From Codonopsis lanceolata (lineage: Eukaryota; Streptophyta; Magnoliopsida; Asterales; Campanulaceae): 64,000 bases of DNA. The stretch spans positions 100,896,435 through 100,960,434 of the forward strand of contig CM028377.1 in NCBI GenBank assembly GCA_013146195.2, given 5' to 3'. Of the stretch, positions 44,341-56,609 are shown in pieces. The notes beneath the pieces are model-generated. The model searched no databases, had not been told where the DNA came from, and was given only the letters and a program-made list of their open reading frames with translations. Each line of letters begins with the position of its first letter. The stretch's first letter is position 1. A program made the position numbers and the translations under genes.

Positions 44341-44760
44341 ATAGCTCATGCATACAAAAATCTGTAAAATACTGAAGAAGGAAAAAATACATCTGTGACC
44401 TAGCTGATTAACCAACAAGTGAAAATGACTACAGTCTACAGCTATTGAAAATGTTTACAAGGGGTTGCATTGCTGTGCGTAAATTTACTTTTACTTGTCT
44501 TCGTAATAGGGATGGGTGGTTGGGAATGAGATCGCATGTTGTAGTCTGCATTTATCTTTTCACGTTGCTAATTAATGTTTTGGCTTTCAAATTCACTTCT
44601 ATAAACAAAGTCAAATCAGTTGCTCCATAGTGCCAACTGCCAAGGTTCATCAAACTTAAACTCCTCATTTGTTCTTGACTGTATAATAGATTTTGCGTAG
44701 GTGGTAACTGGTAATGCTGATTATGCAATGGATTTGCACTAGAAAGAACTTCATAACAAT
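44341..44760. other. unassigned, low-copy-looking sequence
   Basis: A minus-strand frame of 72 codons (44552-44770; MKPHCYEVLSSANPLHNQHY at its start) has balanced composition and might be a gene or exon remnant. I do not recognise it. The plus-strand frame at 44445-44630 is no more convincing. Confidence 0.25.
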
Positions 44761-47700
44761 GTGGTTTCATTATAGATGTATATGAAAAATTGTTACTATA
44801 ATAATAAATTTGTTGGTGAGTATTGAGATATTGAGAAAATATGTAATGTGTTTAGTTATTACTATTGAATAAGTTAAGAGAAATGGGTTAAAAAAAATAC
44901 GTCATAATAAGATGAAGAAAATGAAGAACTAATTGATGAATGTGTGCGTTTTGTTACAAAAGAAAGCTAAAATCTACGATTTATTTATTTGAATTTTCTG
45001 ACTACTACAAGCGGCTTTAAAAACTATCATCCTGGTCCTAACTTATAAATATTACAAACAAAATCACAGTTAGTACTCACAAATATCTGGGTTCAAAATA
45101 TTTTACTCATTTCCATAACTGAGTTCCAAACCTCTAACCTCTTTTTGTCTTAACTTGCTTGCAATTCTTCATAGAACCCGAGGTACTTACGTGTGAAAAT
45201 CTCTATATTCATCTTCCATAGCTATCGACTTTATTTTCTTCTACCGCAACTCTCCTTTAATTGAAAGAGACTGTCACCAATCGACATTCTTTCAAGTAGT
45301 CTCATCCTAAATTAGATTCTCTCATTGTTTAGTACTTTGACACTGAAAGTGGATAGGAACTAAGAAATACGAGACGTTCGAAAAAAGAAGTCTGATTAAT
45401 TAGAAGCTAAAGAGATTCTATGTCTCCATTTGAGCAAGGCGAGGTGAATGCATTTCTTTGATGATGTGATGGCGATGGTAGGGATGGTGGTGTTAGGGGC
45501 GGTGGTGGCAATGATTGTAGGGATGATAGTGGTGGTTTAGATGAAATAAAACATTGTGAGATTTCTAAATCATCAAATTTTTAAATATCCATATGAGTTT
45601 CAGTTTCAATTTGAAAATTTTGAAAATTAAAAAAAAATGCATTTCAGTTTGTAAAAAGTGAAATTTAAGTTTGAGTGGTGATGTGTATAATTGATGAGTT
45701 TTTCAAATGGGTTACTTTGAAGGAAGGGGCAGGAATTAGAAAAGAAAACAAAATCAAATTAAAAATTAACTTTTGGAGTAATGGTAAAAGTTGAAGTGGT
45801 GGTGGTGATGGTGGTGGTGAGTATATGAATGATGGGGTTGACGGAAGAAAGTGAATGATACAAAATTAATTAAATAAAATTTAAATTTCATTTTTTGGAG
45901 TAATATATTTTTAAACTTTAAATTTAAATATAAGACAAAGTATAACTAATTTTGAATTATTGAAATAATTATTTATTTTTTTAATTAGAAAAAATATTTT
46001 AAATACCAAATGGAAAATTAAATGATGAAATTATAATCAAATCTCACTTTGTGCTACAAGCATAATGACCAAAATAATCATCATGTACATGATTTTCCAT
46101 CACGATTTTTTAACACCGATGGGCGAGAGAGGACAAAGGGGACAACTAGAAAAATCGTATATGAAAGTGAAACATCATAGGTTGGGAAAGACATTATTAG
46201 AGGTATTTGAAAAATTGTAATTATAATAATACATTTGTTGTTGAGTATCGAAATATTAAGCAAATCTGTAGCGTACTTAGTAATTACGTGTGAATAAACT
46301 AAGAGAAAAGTGTTAATAAAAAAGTGCTATAATTGTCAAAAATATAAAGAAAAATGTAGAACTTAATTGACGAATACGTGTGTTTTGTTAGTGTAAAAAT
46401 TAAGTTAGAATCTATAGGAGAGGTGTTTGGAAAAAGTAGTTGGCTTAACGGAAATTAAAGATATTTTATTTTTCTGTTTTAGCAAGGTAAAGTGAACGCG
46501 TTTCTTTGTGGCGGTGATAGTTGTGGTGGCGATTACAGGGATGCTGGTGGTGGTGGGGATGATGTTAAGCATGACAATAGTGATTATTTAGATGGAATAG
46601 GACATTGAACAAAAAAGTAAGGAATTAGAAAAGAAAAAAAAAAAGATAAAATCAAAATTTGATTTTTGAGCTAATGATGTTATTCGAGGTGGTGGTGGTG
46701 GTAATGGTGGTGGGTCTATGAATGATAAGATTGATGGAAGAAAGTGAAGGATAGCAAAATATATTAAATATATTCTAAATTTAATTATGAAACAAATCAT
46801 AATGACAACATTGCTAGCCTTACAGCTAATTTATAACTTTCCTTACAACTAAGTCTTCAAGGGCAAAAATGTCTTTGTCTAAAACAACTTTGTGCTTCTT
46901 CGAAGCTTAGTTGTAAGGAAAGTAGTATAATTAGTTGTAAGGATATCATTTTCCTTACCATTTATCTCCATTCAAGTCCGTCTCTCTTTCTGATGATTTC
47001 ATCGATAAAGATTATAGGTTTTCTGTTAATCGCATATTTTACAAGGATTTTTAGTAAGTATAGTCTATAGCTTCTGATTTCTACTTTAGGCGCGACTTTT
47101 GTATGAGAAAGAATAAGGAAGATCGGAGATGAAGTTTGTCTATAATGGAAGGAGGACGGCGCCAAAGATGTGGTAGGTGTGACCGAAGTGGGAAGGATTT
47201 GTGCTGGAGATGGCGGCTATTATGGTGGAGCAAGAGATGTGAACTTGCACCGGGAGAAGAGTGAATGAGAGGTGTGAGATTAGAGTTTTTTACTTTTAAT
47301 ACATTTACCCCTAACCAGATAAGGAAAATGACATTTTTGCCCCGCAAGTGGAAGACCACGTGCTATTTAATGTGAATATTCTAACGTCCATCACGAGTAA
47401 GGTGGAAAATGAGAAAAAAAAAAGTAACGTCAGATGTCATTATGACACAATCCTTAGGTTGGGATGCATTATACGATTTGGTGAATACTTTGAGGGGAAA
47501 TTGTAATTGGCCATATAATTATTTTTGGATAATTGAAGTAATTATTTATTATTTTTATTTAAAAACATATTTTAAATGCTAAATGATTAATTATATAATG
47601 AAGTTATAATCAAATCTCATTTGTACCCCAAGCAAAATGACAAAAATAATCTTTACGTGACATGCACATACATTTTTCCGTATGTTACTATTTTTAATGC

Positions 47701-47820
47701 CCATAGACGGAAGGGAACAAAGTGTAACAAATAGAATAATAAGGTATGAAAGTGAAGCACTTCGTAGGTTAAGGTGCAATGTGAGATTTAGTGTGTAATT
47801 TTGGAAGCTTATCATATTTT
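44760..47820 (+). repeat. diverged tandem segmental duplication, about 1.4-1.6 kb units
   Basis: Landmarks occur twice in the same order: gaaaaattgtta/gaaaaattgtaa (44786, 46207), gagcaaggcgaggtgaa/agcaaggtaaagtgaac (45433, 46481), gtggtggtg-rich block then gaagaaagtgaa (45795-45855, 46690-46750), and aaattataatcaaatctca/aagttataatcaaatctca (46028, 47602). Units are about 1.42 kb and, with the insert at 46861-47345, about 1.6 kb. No gene is recognised; the ggtggtg blocks give spurious Gly or Pro frames. Confidence 0.65.
46861..47345. mobile_element. possible small MULE-like insertion
   Basis: gggcaaaaatgtc at 46861 and gacatttttgcccc ending at about 47342 are an inverted pair of a kind common at MULE ends. 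The interval is absent from the first copy of the surrounding duplication. It includes a GC-richer piece at 47100-47270. No 9-bp duplication was found, so borders are doubtful. Confidence 0.4.
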
Positions 47821-48874
47821 GGCCACATCAAAATTAATCCAAAATACATATTGCCTCCTAAGGTATCCACAAAATCCACTTTGACCCTCAACGTAATTTT
47901 GTAGCATTTTCATATTCTATATCAAATTTGGTGATTGGGATGTCACGTGTGGTAATCGTAGTAATAGAAATGATAGCGAATAATGTTTAAAATCGAGAAT
48001 TTGCTCTAATCAAACCATAAACCGTATCAACGGTGCCAATGAGAAATTTATTAAAGTATAAGTTAGGGATGATGAAGACGGATTGAACCATGACGCGCCT
48101 CATCATTTTCGTATACATCTATGATGAGTTCAAATATGAATTTTAAAATTCAGGGTGTACGCTTATGCATTGTGTTGTACAAGAGAGAAAGAAAGAAATA
48201 AATTGTGATTTGGTCATTTAATATTGGCGGCTGTGACGGGTTTAATTTTTTTGTGGGTTCTTATTCATGGCGGCCTTGATACTTGAGTACGATTATTTGA
48301 TCTTGAGTTCTATCTCTCTAATCTCTGATATGATTCTGCATTATTTTTTATTTATTTATCATATAAAATTTTGAATAAAATATTTATACACTCTTGAGTT
48401 TTATCTCATTTAAAATTTAAATAAGACGTCGTTGGAAAAGAGGTAGAGAAAGCGCTGTCAGAGAATAAAAAAATGAAGTTTCTCTTTGTATAATAACAGT
48501 AGAGAAAATATTGCCAAAAAATGACCAAAATGCTTTACACGTGAAATACCATGTGCGCCTTCACGTCAGATTGGCAACCTTCGTAGTGGTTAGGGGGAAA
48601 ACTAGAAAAAAAGTTATAAAATGAAATATGAAAATGATACAAAACTTAGGTTGAGTGGTAAAGTGAGACTTTATAGATATTTTAGGGGAAATTTTGTACT
48701 TTAGATTGCAAGTATATACTTTGGGGCTGTGAGTTTGATTTTTATAACACAATTTATTATTTTCTAAAGAGAGTCATATATTTCAGAAACGACATAAATA
48801 AAGTCTTCAACAACAATGTGCTTATCTAAAATAGTAAGTTTGAATTGTTTTTAATTTAGACACCGATAAAAAGT
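47821..48874. other. AT-rich intergenic DNA
   Basis: No gene and no element ends recognised. The segment 48590-48680 (ggttagggggaaaactag, aaacttaggttgag) loosely resembles the segments at 46140-46190 and 47720-47775, so it may be a third, eroded copy of part of the duplication. Confidence 0.4.
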
Positions 48875-50064
48875 GAATATGTAAAACCCTGAAATGTTGC
48901 TTGCATGTGTTATGCATGGATTCATACACTTATTATCATCATAAACATGTTCATTTAGCTCCCGTATATGTTTAGAGTCAATAGCATGATCGTTGACGTC
49001 GTTTGAGATGCATGTATGCATTCTTCTTTCGCGAGATGCTTTGAATCTTGGGTTTATGTTTTATGTGGTTATCACATGGATTATTGTTAGAGGGCATTTA
49101 AAACATCATTAACATGCCTTAGATGTTGGTTAGATGCTTGTTGCATCGTCGGTTTGGTTGCTAGTTTGATTCTAGCGAAAACCCTTCTCAGTTTGACGTT
49201 TTCGGTCGTCGTTCGGGAGAATTCTGCCTGAGTTCTTGGCCATGATTTGTTGAGGTTTGAGACTTGATTCCTTTGGTTATAGATTGGAGGTTATTAAGGA
49301 TGAATTATAGACCATTTTTGGCTTGGAAGGACTCGAGAATGCATGCGAGGGAGGCCGGGACCGAGCGAGGAAGCAAGAAATAGTGGAATGCTGAAATACT
49401 AAGTGATGCGGTCGCATCACCTAGCCTCCAAGCGACCGCAAGGTCCTGGATTTCCAGCTTACGGGATTTTACTCTTTTTTGTGCGCTGTCCGAAAGTTTT
49501 GCCCATTAAACCCATTTTAAACCTATTCTAAACCCACTTACTTAAGCTAATACTAATCCTAAACACCTATTAAGAGATTAGAGGTTAATTAGTGGCTTGA
49601 TTAGAGGATTTAATCCCCCATATAAAACCCAAAACAGCCGCTCTCTCTCTTGTTGTTCGGCCGGACTGGATACGACTTCACCTTCTCTTCTCTGAGCACT
49701 TCAACCCAACCAAAGAGGAAGCTTGAGAAGGTGATTTCTAGGGAGATTGAAGGGCTTGAGCTTGGAAGCCATAGCTGGGTCTTCTTCTTCCCCATTCTAC
49801 CTACAAGATTGAAGAAAGAGTTGAAGAGAAGTCAATCTCTAGGGCACGAAATTTCAGCTTGTTATGAGTTTTTGTAAGTTTCTACTCTCTCTTCTTCTTT
49901 TTGGGCTCCATTGACCCTGGGAAACAACCAATTGTGCTATTTGAGGTCAATGGAAGCCATTGTTAGGGTTTGTAGAAATTCATGAACCCTAGGTTTCAAA
50001 TTATTGTTAGAGATGGGTGAACCTATGTGAGACTTGATTTTTATGGATTTCATATGCCAATTAG

Positions 50065-50510
50065 TCTATTAAACTTTGATATATGAATTGTTCATATGTA
50101 TTGAGCTTGAATGACAAAGATACTTGGAAGGGGATTTTCCCCAAATTGTGTTTGGGCTTGTTAAACATGACGGTAAGCCTAATTATTGTGTTATACATGT
50201 TTAGTGGAGTCTATTGAACTTAGTTGTGTTGATTATCCATGAGTATTGATGTGGATTTGGTTGAGATACTTGGAGGGTGCTTTGCCCTAATTTTGTTCTA
50301 GCTTGCAAATAGATGATGTGAGCTTGATTACTATGTTTTATATGCTTAATAGAGTATATTAAACTTTGCTATATGAATCGGTTATGTGTATTGAGCTTAA
50401 ATGACAAAGATGCTTGGAAGGGGATTTTTCCCAAATTGTGATTTGGCTTGTTAAACATGGTTGTAAGCCTAGTTATTGAATTATACATGTTTAAGAGAGT
50501 ATATTAAACC
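50065..50510. repeat. 145-bp tandem array in the solo LTR
   Basis: Three units (about 50066, 50211 and 50355) share tattaaactttg.tatatgaat, gacaaagatacttggaaggg, ccaaattgtg, gcttgttaaacatg and atacatgttta. Units 1 and 3 are closer to each other than either is to unit 2. Confidence 0.85.
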
Positions 50511-51394
50511 ATGTTGTATAATTTAATCATGATTTGAAGATTATGATTGGTATGGTGACTTGAATGAATTTATGCACAAGATGGCCAATTTATTCTAAGT
50601 TGCATTGTTAAGTAAATTGTGGGGTTTATGATAGTTTATTGAATATTGGGATTATGGTTTGGCGACAGTTATGAACTTATGGGAATGATGAAGCCTAAGC
50701 TTCTATTCCTTGAATTTTCTGAAAACTTAGATTGAACTCAACGGAGTTAACCTTTTGGGTTAGAATGAATCCTAGAACTATAATCTTAAGTCCTACGGAA
50801 TTTTGGTAGAATTCATGGAGGTCGAGCCTCCAAGAAGTTTTGAAGTGTGTGAAGCACACTTGATTATGAGAACTTATATGATTCTCTGTGCCAGATGTTT
50901 ATGCTAGTTGTGGATGAAATGCATGACTAGTTTGATAGTAGAGTGTTTACCTACTTGTTTTGAGCATATGAGTATATATTACTTGTGCTTGGGTTTTGAG
51001 TCCACCGAGTCGGTTTGTTGAGTTTTGGTGGGACGATACATCGCCTTCACGAATTGTGAGATTCGTGATCGCGATGGATCGCCGTGTCGGTTGCACACAC
51101 CCTCCATCGATGGCCACGGTGGGAAGTAGTTTATCTTAGTTGTAGTAATACACATGACTTTGATAACTATGGAACTCGAGCGGAGATCGCTCGGGACGTC
51201 GATATCTACGAGAGGGATATCGAGGGCACATAAGGGTTTTGCACGTGTTTTTTGCAGAGCGACACGCTGAGGAATTTGGGTAATGGTATCATATCCCTTA
51301 TATATGAATTGTTTCACAAGTGCTTAAGTGAATAACGTGCTTGGTGAATTGGATATGATATGATGTTTGTTTTGGTTTCTTACATGTTATACTT

Positions 51395-51860
51395 AATAGA
51401 TAACATATTGATTAATGTTGTTAAGCATGTATGCTATCACATGAGTATTATTGGAATGTGGTTTTATGCCAAAGGTATAAATCATTATTGTTAAGTTTAT
51501 ATGCTTTGACATGAATATTATGGGAAGGCTATGTTATAACAATAACATGAATTACTGTTGTTAAGTTAATATGCTTTATCATGAATATTATTCGGATATG
51601 GCATTATGTTAAAAGCAGGAATTATTGTTGTTAAGTTTATATGCCTTGACATGTAAATCATCGGAAGGCTATGTTATATCAATAACAAGAATTATGATCG
51701 TTAAGCATATAAATGCCTTGACATGGATTGTTAGTGAGATGTTATACTACAATGATAACATGTTTTGTTAATGTTGAGCATAGATGCCATAACATGAATT
51801 TGTATAAGGTTATTTCATGACGATAGCATGATGTATTTTATGATTGAGCATTATGCCATG
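51395..51860. repeat. 70-bp tandem array in the solo LTR
   Basis: About seven units of close to 70 bp start near 51418, 51489, 51559, 51630, 51700, 51770 and 51840. Each has ttgttaag(c/t)...tatgc and, further on, acatgaatattat. Divergence increases towards the right. Confidence 0.85.
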
Positions 51861-52703
51861 GTAGGAAGTTATGGTTAGTAACTTACTAAGTCTTTGTGAC
51901 TTACTTTTATTTGTTGGTTGTTTTCCCTAGATCCGAGCCGAGCGTGCGGATCCAAGTAAATCAGAAGATTGCATTGACAAAGATTCTTTTGGCAATGTTG
52001 CTACTTAGATGTTTGTTTTGTTTTGGTGAGGTCGTTGGGAAGATGAAGTTATATAAACTTCATGATTTGGGTAGCAAACCTGTATGTGTTTGTAATGTTG
52101 TATTTATGTTGTTAGCTTATTCTTTTGGTAGCCGACCAAAGAAGTCGTGCTAGATGTATATTGGTAGTTATACTCCCATATGTTTTGTTATTGTTAGTAC
52201 TATAATTATTGGTACTTATGTTGTTGGTAGCCGACGGGTTTTAGTCGTGCTTGGTTAATTGGTGATCATGTTTAGCATGCTACATTGCTAGATAAAGTAT
52301 TATGTTTGCTCTCCGGCGTGTTTTTAGTCGTTGAGTTGTTAGACTAGAGTCTTAGACTTAGTGTAATGTTGGGTTCCGGCCGTAATTTCGCCGATGACTT
52401 GGTTTATACCATGCTTATTATTGAATTGCATAACAGGGAGTTTGTCCTACGTGCCCAATGTTGCGGCACGCGAATCAAATTTTTGGACCGAGAGATTAAT
52501 TATCTCTTTGGTTGTTTTAGTTTGAGCTTGTTAGCTCTGCACCACTGCTTTTATTTTATTTCGCTTCCGCATGTGTTTTGAGTTGTCGGTGTATCGCCTT
52601 TATGGCCCTACCCATTATTTGTTACTTGATTGTTGTTATTTGCTTTCCGGCGGCACGACCTTGGGATTTCGTCTTGGGATCTGGGTCGGGTCGCCACAGA
52701 ATA

Positions 52704-53104
52704 AATTCATGTTTCACATTAAAAAAAGAGATTTAAAAATAACAAATAAAAAAGAAAAATGTATAGGATACGTTTCTATACAATAACTAAAAATATACAT
52801 TATAAATGACAAAAAACAAAATATCGAAAAATCATACAATAATATATTTATAAGTTTAAAAAACTATAAAGATTAAAATACAAAAAAATCCAATAATTAA
52901 AAATAAACAGAAAAATTAAAGAACTAACAAATCACTTAAAAAAATTATTAGCATCACATACGTTCATCACGTACATCGGACGTGAACCTTTGCTGATCTT
53001 GTAAAAAGTATAACTGATAAAGGTTGCCGTCTTGTAAAAGTGCAACTGATAAAGGTAGTAGGGGCATGCTTTCCACGAACACAAATATTATAGCATACAT
53101 CTTA
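52704..53104. other. A-rich DNA, nothing recognised
   Basis: Poly-A-rich sequence after the solo LTR. It includes two nearby copies of gtaaaaagt(a/g)caactgataaagg (about 53003-53058). Confidence 0.5.
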
Positions 53105-54085
53105 AATCACTAATAAAGTAACATATATACTTAATACAACATTTTTGAAAAATCATTGATCAAAATACCCTTTATATAATTTAATTTTTTTTATTAAATT
53201 TAATTTAAAAAAATTTAAATTAAAAAATATTTTAAACACAATTAATTTTTTAATTAATTTGATTTAGTTACTAAACACAATTAAATTACTAATTAATTTG
53301 ATTTAGTTACTAAGTGAAAAATTATCTTTGAGTATAACTATTTTAAACACATTTGCATACACATTCTTCTCTCAGTCAAAATTTCAATCAATTAAAACTT
53401 CCAAAAAGTCTACCAATTTGGAAGCAAATCGGTAAAAAAAGTATTGAAACATGGATATGGATGATAATGATGATGTTATATTTACCAATGACGTAACATT
53501 TACGGTAATCTTTACTTCTAATTGTTAGATTTTTATTTTCAAATGTTAAATTTTTATCTGTTAATTTATTTTTTAAATATTTATATAAAAAAAATAACAA
53601 AAAAGGAAATAAGGGAATGGATTTAGGCCCGGTTGGGTGGCAGTCCAAAAGGGGGGCATGGGTTTGGAACTGGTTGAGTAGCAGTCCAAAATGGGTGGAT
53701 GGGATTGGGTCTGGTTGAGTGGCAATCCAAATGGGGGGTATGGGTTTGAGACTGATTGGATAGCAGTTCAAATAAGGGGATGGGTTTGGGCCTTGTTGGG
53801 TAGCAGTCCAAACGAGGGGTATGGGTTTGAGACTAGTTGGGTAGCAGTCCAAATGGGTGGATTTTGTATTTGTTTTTTTTTTAAATTTAAACCTAATTCA
53901 AATCAAATTAATTATTAAATTTTAAATTAGCTAATTTAAATTTAATAAAAAAACAAGAAAATTATGTTTTAGCTAATTTAAATTTAATTAAAAAATAAAT
54001 TATGTAAAATATATTTTAGTAAAATATTTTATAAAAATACTATATTAAATATTTTATAAGTACTGTATTAAGTGTGTCCCTAAAG
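53105..54085. mobile_element. AT-rich fold-back element carrying a minisatellite
   Basis: The left arm (taaagtaacatatatacttaatacaac, partial, from 53112; then ttaattttttttattaaattt) is similar to the reverse complement of the right arm (acacttaatacagtac, ending near 54085; then aattaaatttaaatt). Arms are long, AT-rich and imperfect. Both are A/T only, while the middle is a G-rich array, so the structure is striking. No transposase was found. Ends are approximate. Confidence 0.5.
53617..53860 (+). repeat. G-rich 41-bp minisatellite, six units
   Basis: Units start at 53617, 53658, 53699, 53740, 53780 and 53821, with lengths 41, 41, 41, 40, 41 and 40. Consensus core: atgggtttgggcctggttgg then gtagcagtccaaatgggggg. 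The plus strand has many GGG runs and few Cs. The 154-codon minus-strand frame crossing it reads as a Pro-rich repeat only because of the array; 41 is not a multiple of three, so frame is not kept from unit to unit. Confidence 0.95.
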
Positions 54086-54407
54086 TAATAGTAGGCGTAC
54101 CTTGCGATATGAATGCTGAAGAGTTCTTTCTTGTTTTTTGTACGGTTTATTTAAAAGTTAATCCACTGAGCATATGCCAAAACAAAAATAATTGTGTTTA
54201 GTTTCATCATTCATGTAGACGGAAATTTATATATATATATATATATTTATTTAAAGTTGGTGAGGAGCACTATGGTTGTGCCACATCACCCACTTTAGAT
54301 AAATATTGATTCTTAGGTATCCATGTAAGACTTTTTATCTTCCAACCATTACCTATTAATAATACCTATTAATATTCAATATGATAAGGGGTATTATCAT
54401 ATAGCTA
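54086..54407. other. flank with inverted match to 60400-60445
   Basis: aagttggtgaggagcactat (54255) and following bases are the reverse complement of 60405-60443. The sequence aatatgataaggggtatta just before the Helitron start (54382) recurs at 60947. This suggests the flank belongs to the same larger element as the 59498-60970 block. Confidence 0.5.
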
Positions 54408-56609
54408 TCTATATTATAAAGAAGCCTGTGAATCGACTGCGCTATTCGTAGGTCGTGATTTAATTTTTTTTACTATCATCGTAAGGCTGTCATTTATTTA
54501 GGTAACCTTCTTTTCTGGGTTTCCTTAGAATTAGGTTTCCTTATAAAACAACTAGATAATTGACTGAGCTATTCGTAGCTGAGATTAAATTATATTTAAA
54601 AATTTAATCTGCTGAGATTCACTCCGCATTCACATACGTGAGTAGTTATCATTTTTACCCTTACAATTAATATTATGAGTAGTCACCCATTTTTCTTCTC
54701 CCTATATTTTATCTTCATATTACAAAGTTGCACCCTCGCGATTAGTTCTTTGAACAATCACTCCTTATAAAATATCGCCCTCAACTATCACTTGAAGTAA
54801 TGTACCACTCAACCTGTAATATTTTTTTAAAAATAGCACCTTCTATTTAGGTACGCCATTTGAATTGACGAAATCTATATATCTAACCGTCATCTAGATG
54901 CCAAAAGGCCGTACAGCGAGATTAATTGGTAAAGACTAATTACAGTCGAGATTAATTTTTTATCGCAATTCTACGCCTACATTTAATCTAAATTGTAAAC
55001 GTGTGAAAGGCGCCATTTTTTTTCAATTTTATCGCTTTTTCTTCCAAAAATAGATAACTGTTCAAAAAGACATATCCTACGACTTACTTATTATTATTTA
55101 CGGTTTTACGCTTTACATTTATTGTTTTATGGTTTACCGATATTGTTTTATTGACATTTATTATTTTAACGTGCATAACTAATCAATTTAATGTTAGTCC
55201 AAATTGTAAGTTTTGAATATTTGTATTTTAATTTTTTTCTTTTTAATTATTATCTTAATTAACTTAATCAATTAATAATTTTTTTCGACCCACACAATAT
55301 ACAAAAAAAAAATCGTAAGTTTTGTAATTTGAAATATTTGTTTTTTTTTTTTTAAGTGTTATCGTAATTAACTTAATAAATTTAATTTTTGTCCGCCTCT
55401 TTTTTTTGTTCGGCAATTTAATTTTTTTCAAGCCCGCAATTTCTTATACAACTAAAAAATGCATAAGTTTTGTCCGGCCCGTTTTTTAGCTCTGGCCTGT
55501 AATCTGTACAAATTATTAATTAATCTCTCCGCTCCGCAAAGAGGCCTTTACGGTTTTCCAAATATTTAGTTGTAGTTTCTTAATTAATTTTTTTCATCAT
55601 GCTCGGTTCATACATTGACCACGCCAGCATCGCACCGTGCCATCGGCATGGGCACGAAGTTTATTTTTATGAACGTTGGACATCTTCTCATTGTTGTGGT
55701 TTCGCTTGTTGGGGTATGTGTATTGGTTTCCATTGATTTAATTGCCATTTTTTAGCTTTTAGGGTTGATTAATTTGGATCAAATGCATCTTTTCACCGTT
55801 AGATTTTGTATGATAATATGTGGAGGATTCGAGTTTTATAGATGAAGCATAAATTTTGGTTAATTGAATATGTTTGAATTTTCTTTGTCTCATGTGTAGG
55901 TGGAAATAATAGACAAAGTTATTGCATCTCATGTTTACAAAGTTAAGAAAACCGAAAAACCGTAAAAGAAGATTGAGTTTTCGTATTGAGAAAACAATAA
56001 ATTTTCTTTTTGTATTTTAACAAGAGTTACAATTAATTATTATGAGCAAATACAATTTTTTTCTTTTCTCCTTATATTCTTTCTTCATATTACAAAATCA
56101 CACCATGCGATTAATCTTCCGAATACCACCCCTTATAAAGCATCAATCCTCCACTTTCACTTGAAGCAATGTATCATTTAACCAGAATAAAATAAAATTA
56201 AATCGCATCTTCTATTAGGTAATATCATTTCAATTGACAAAATCATATATATACCGATACCCGTCACCCCCTACAATTAATATTACGAAAATACTAAGCA
56301 AGATTAATCTTCTAAACCATTATCTCTTACAAAATATAAACCTTATATTAATAAAATATCACAATAGAGCTCAATTGATTGACTAAAACTATCTGGCCAT
56401 GAGGGTTGATTCCGCCAAGCAAAATCAAACATTCATAAGTCGCTACATATAACTTCTTACAAATAACGCCCCTCAACTACCACTTGAAGTAATATACCCT
56501 CAATCAGTAACATTTTTTTAAATCGCACCTTCTATTTAGACGTTGTCGTTTCAATTGATGAAATCAGATATACTGGCACCGTGCCATAGGTACGGGCACG
56601 AAAATCTAG
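54408..56609 (+). mobile_element. Helitron-derived unit 1
   Basis: It starts A|TCTATATTATAAAGAAG at 54408 and ends at ccgtgccataggtacgg...aaaatCTAG|T (56606-56609), with a near-perfect hairpin 11 bases or so before CTAG. Inside, at about 54543, is a second Helitron-like 5' end (ttataaaacaactagataat), so it is itself nested. It holds the TAATTTTT-rich repeats, the catgctcggttcata phrase and the exon-like module (about 55800-56010) found in Helitron B. Confidence 0.7.

Larger units (their letters stand above)
48880..52698. repeat. solo LTR of a gypsy-type element, 3.8 kb
   Basis: It runs from TGTAAAACCCTGAA to ...gggtcgggtcgccACA and is flanked by the perfect 5-bp duplication gaata (48875-48879 and 52699-52703). 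Neither a primer-binding site nor gag/pol is present, so this is a solo LTR left by recombination between two LTRs. At 3,819 bp it is long, as in some plant gypsy lineages. A relative in inverted orientation lies at 33924-34835. Inside are two tandem arrays (next two entries). The frames at 49610-49877, 50979-51317 and 51896-52786 are short, overlapping and domainless. The strand of the former element cannot be set without its body. Confidence 0.85.

Noticed and set aside
44552..44770. 72-codon minus-strand frame as a gene
   Set aside because: Gene-like composition but no recognisable family and no flanking exons; not enough to call.
53388..53852. 154-codon minus-strand frame with Pro-rich repeats
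   Set aside because: Created by the 41-bp minisatellite; unit length is not a multiple of three and the frame ends in AT-rich DNA.
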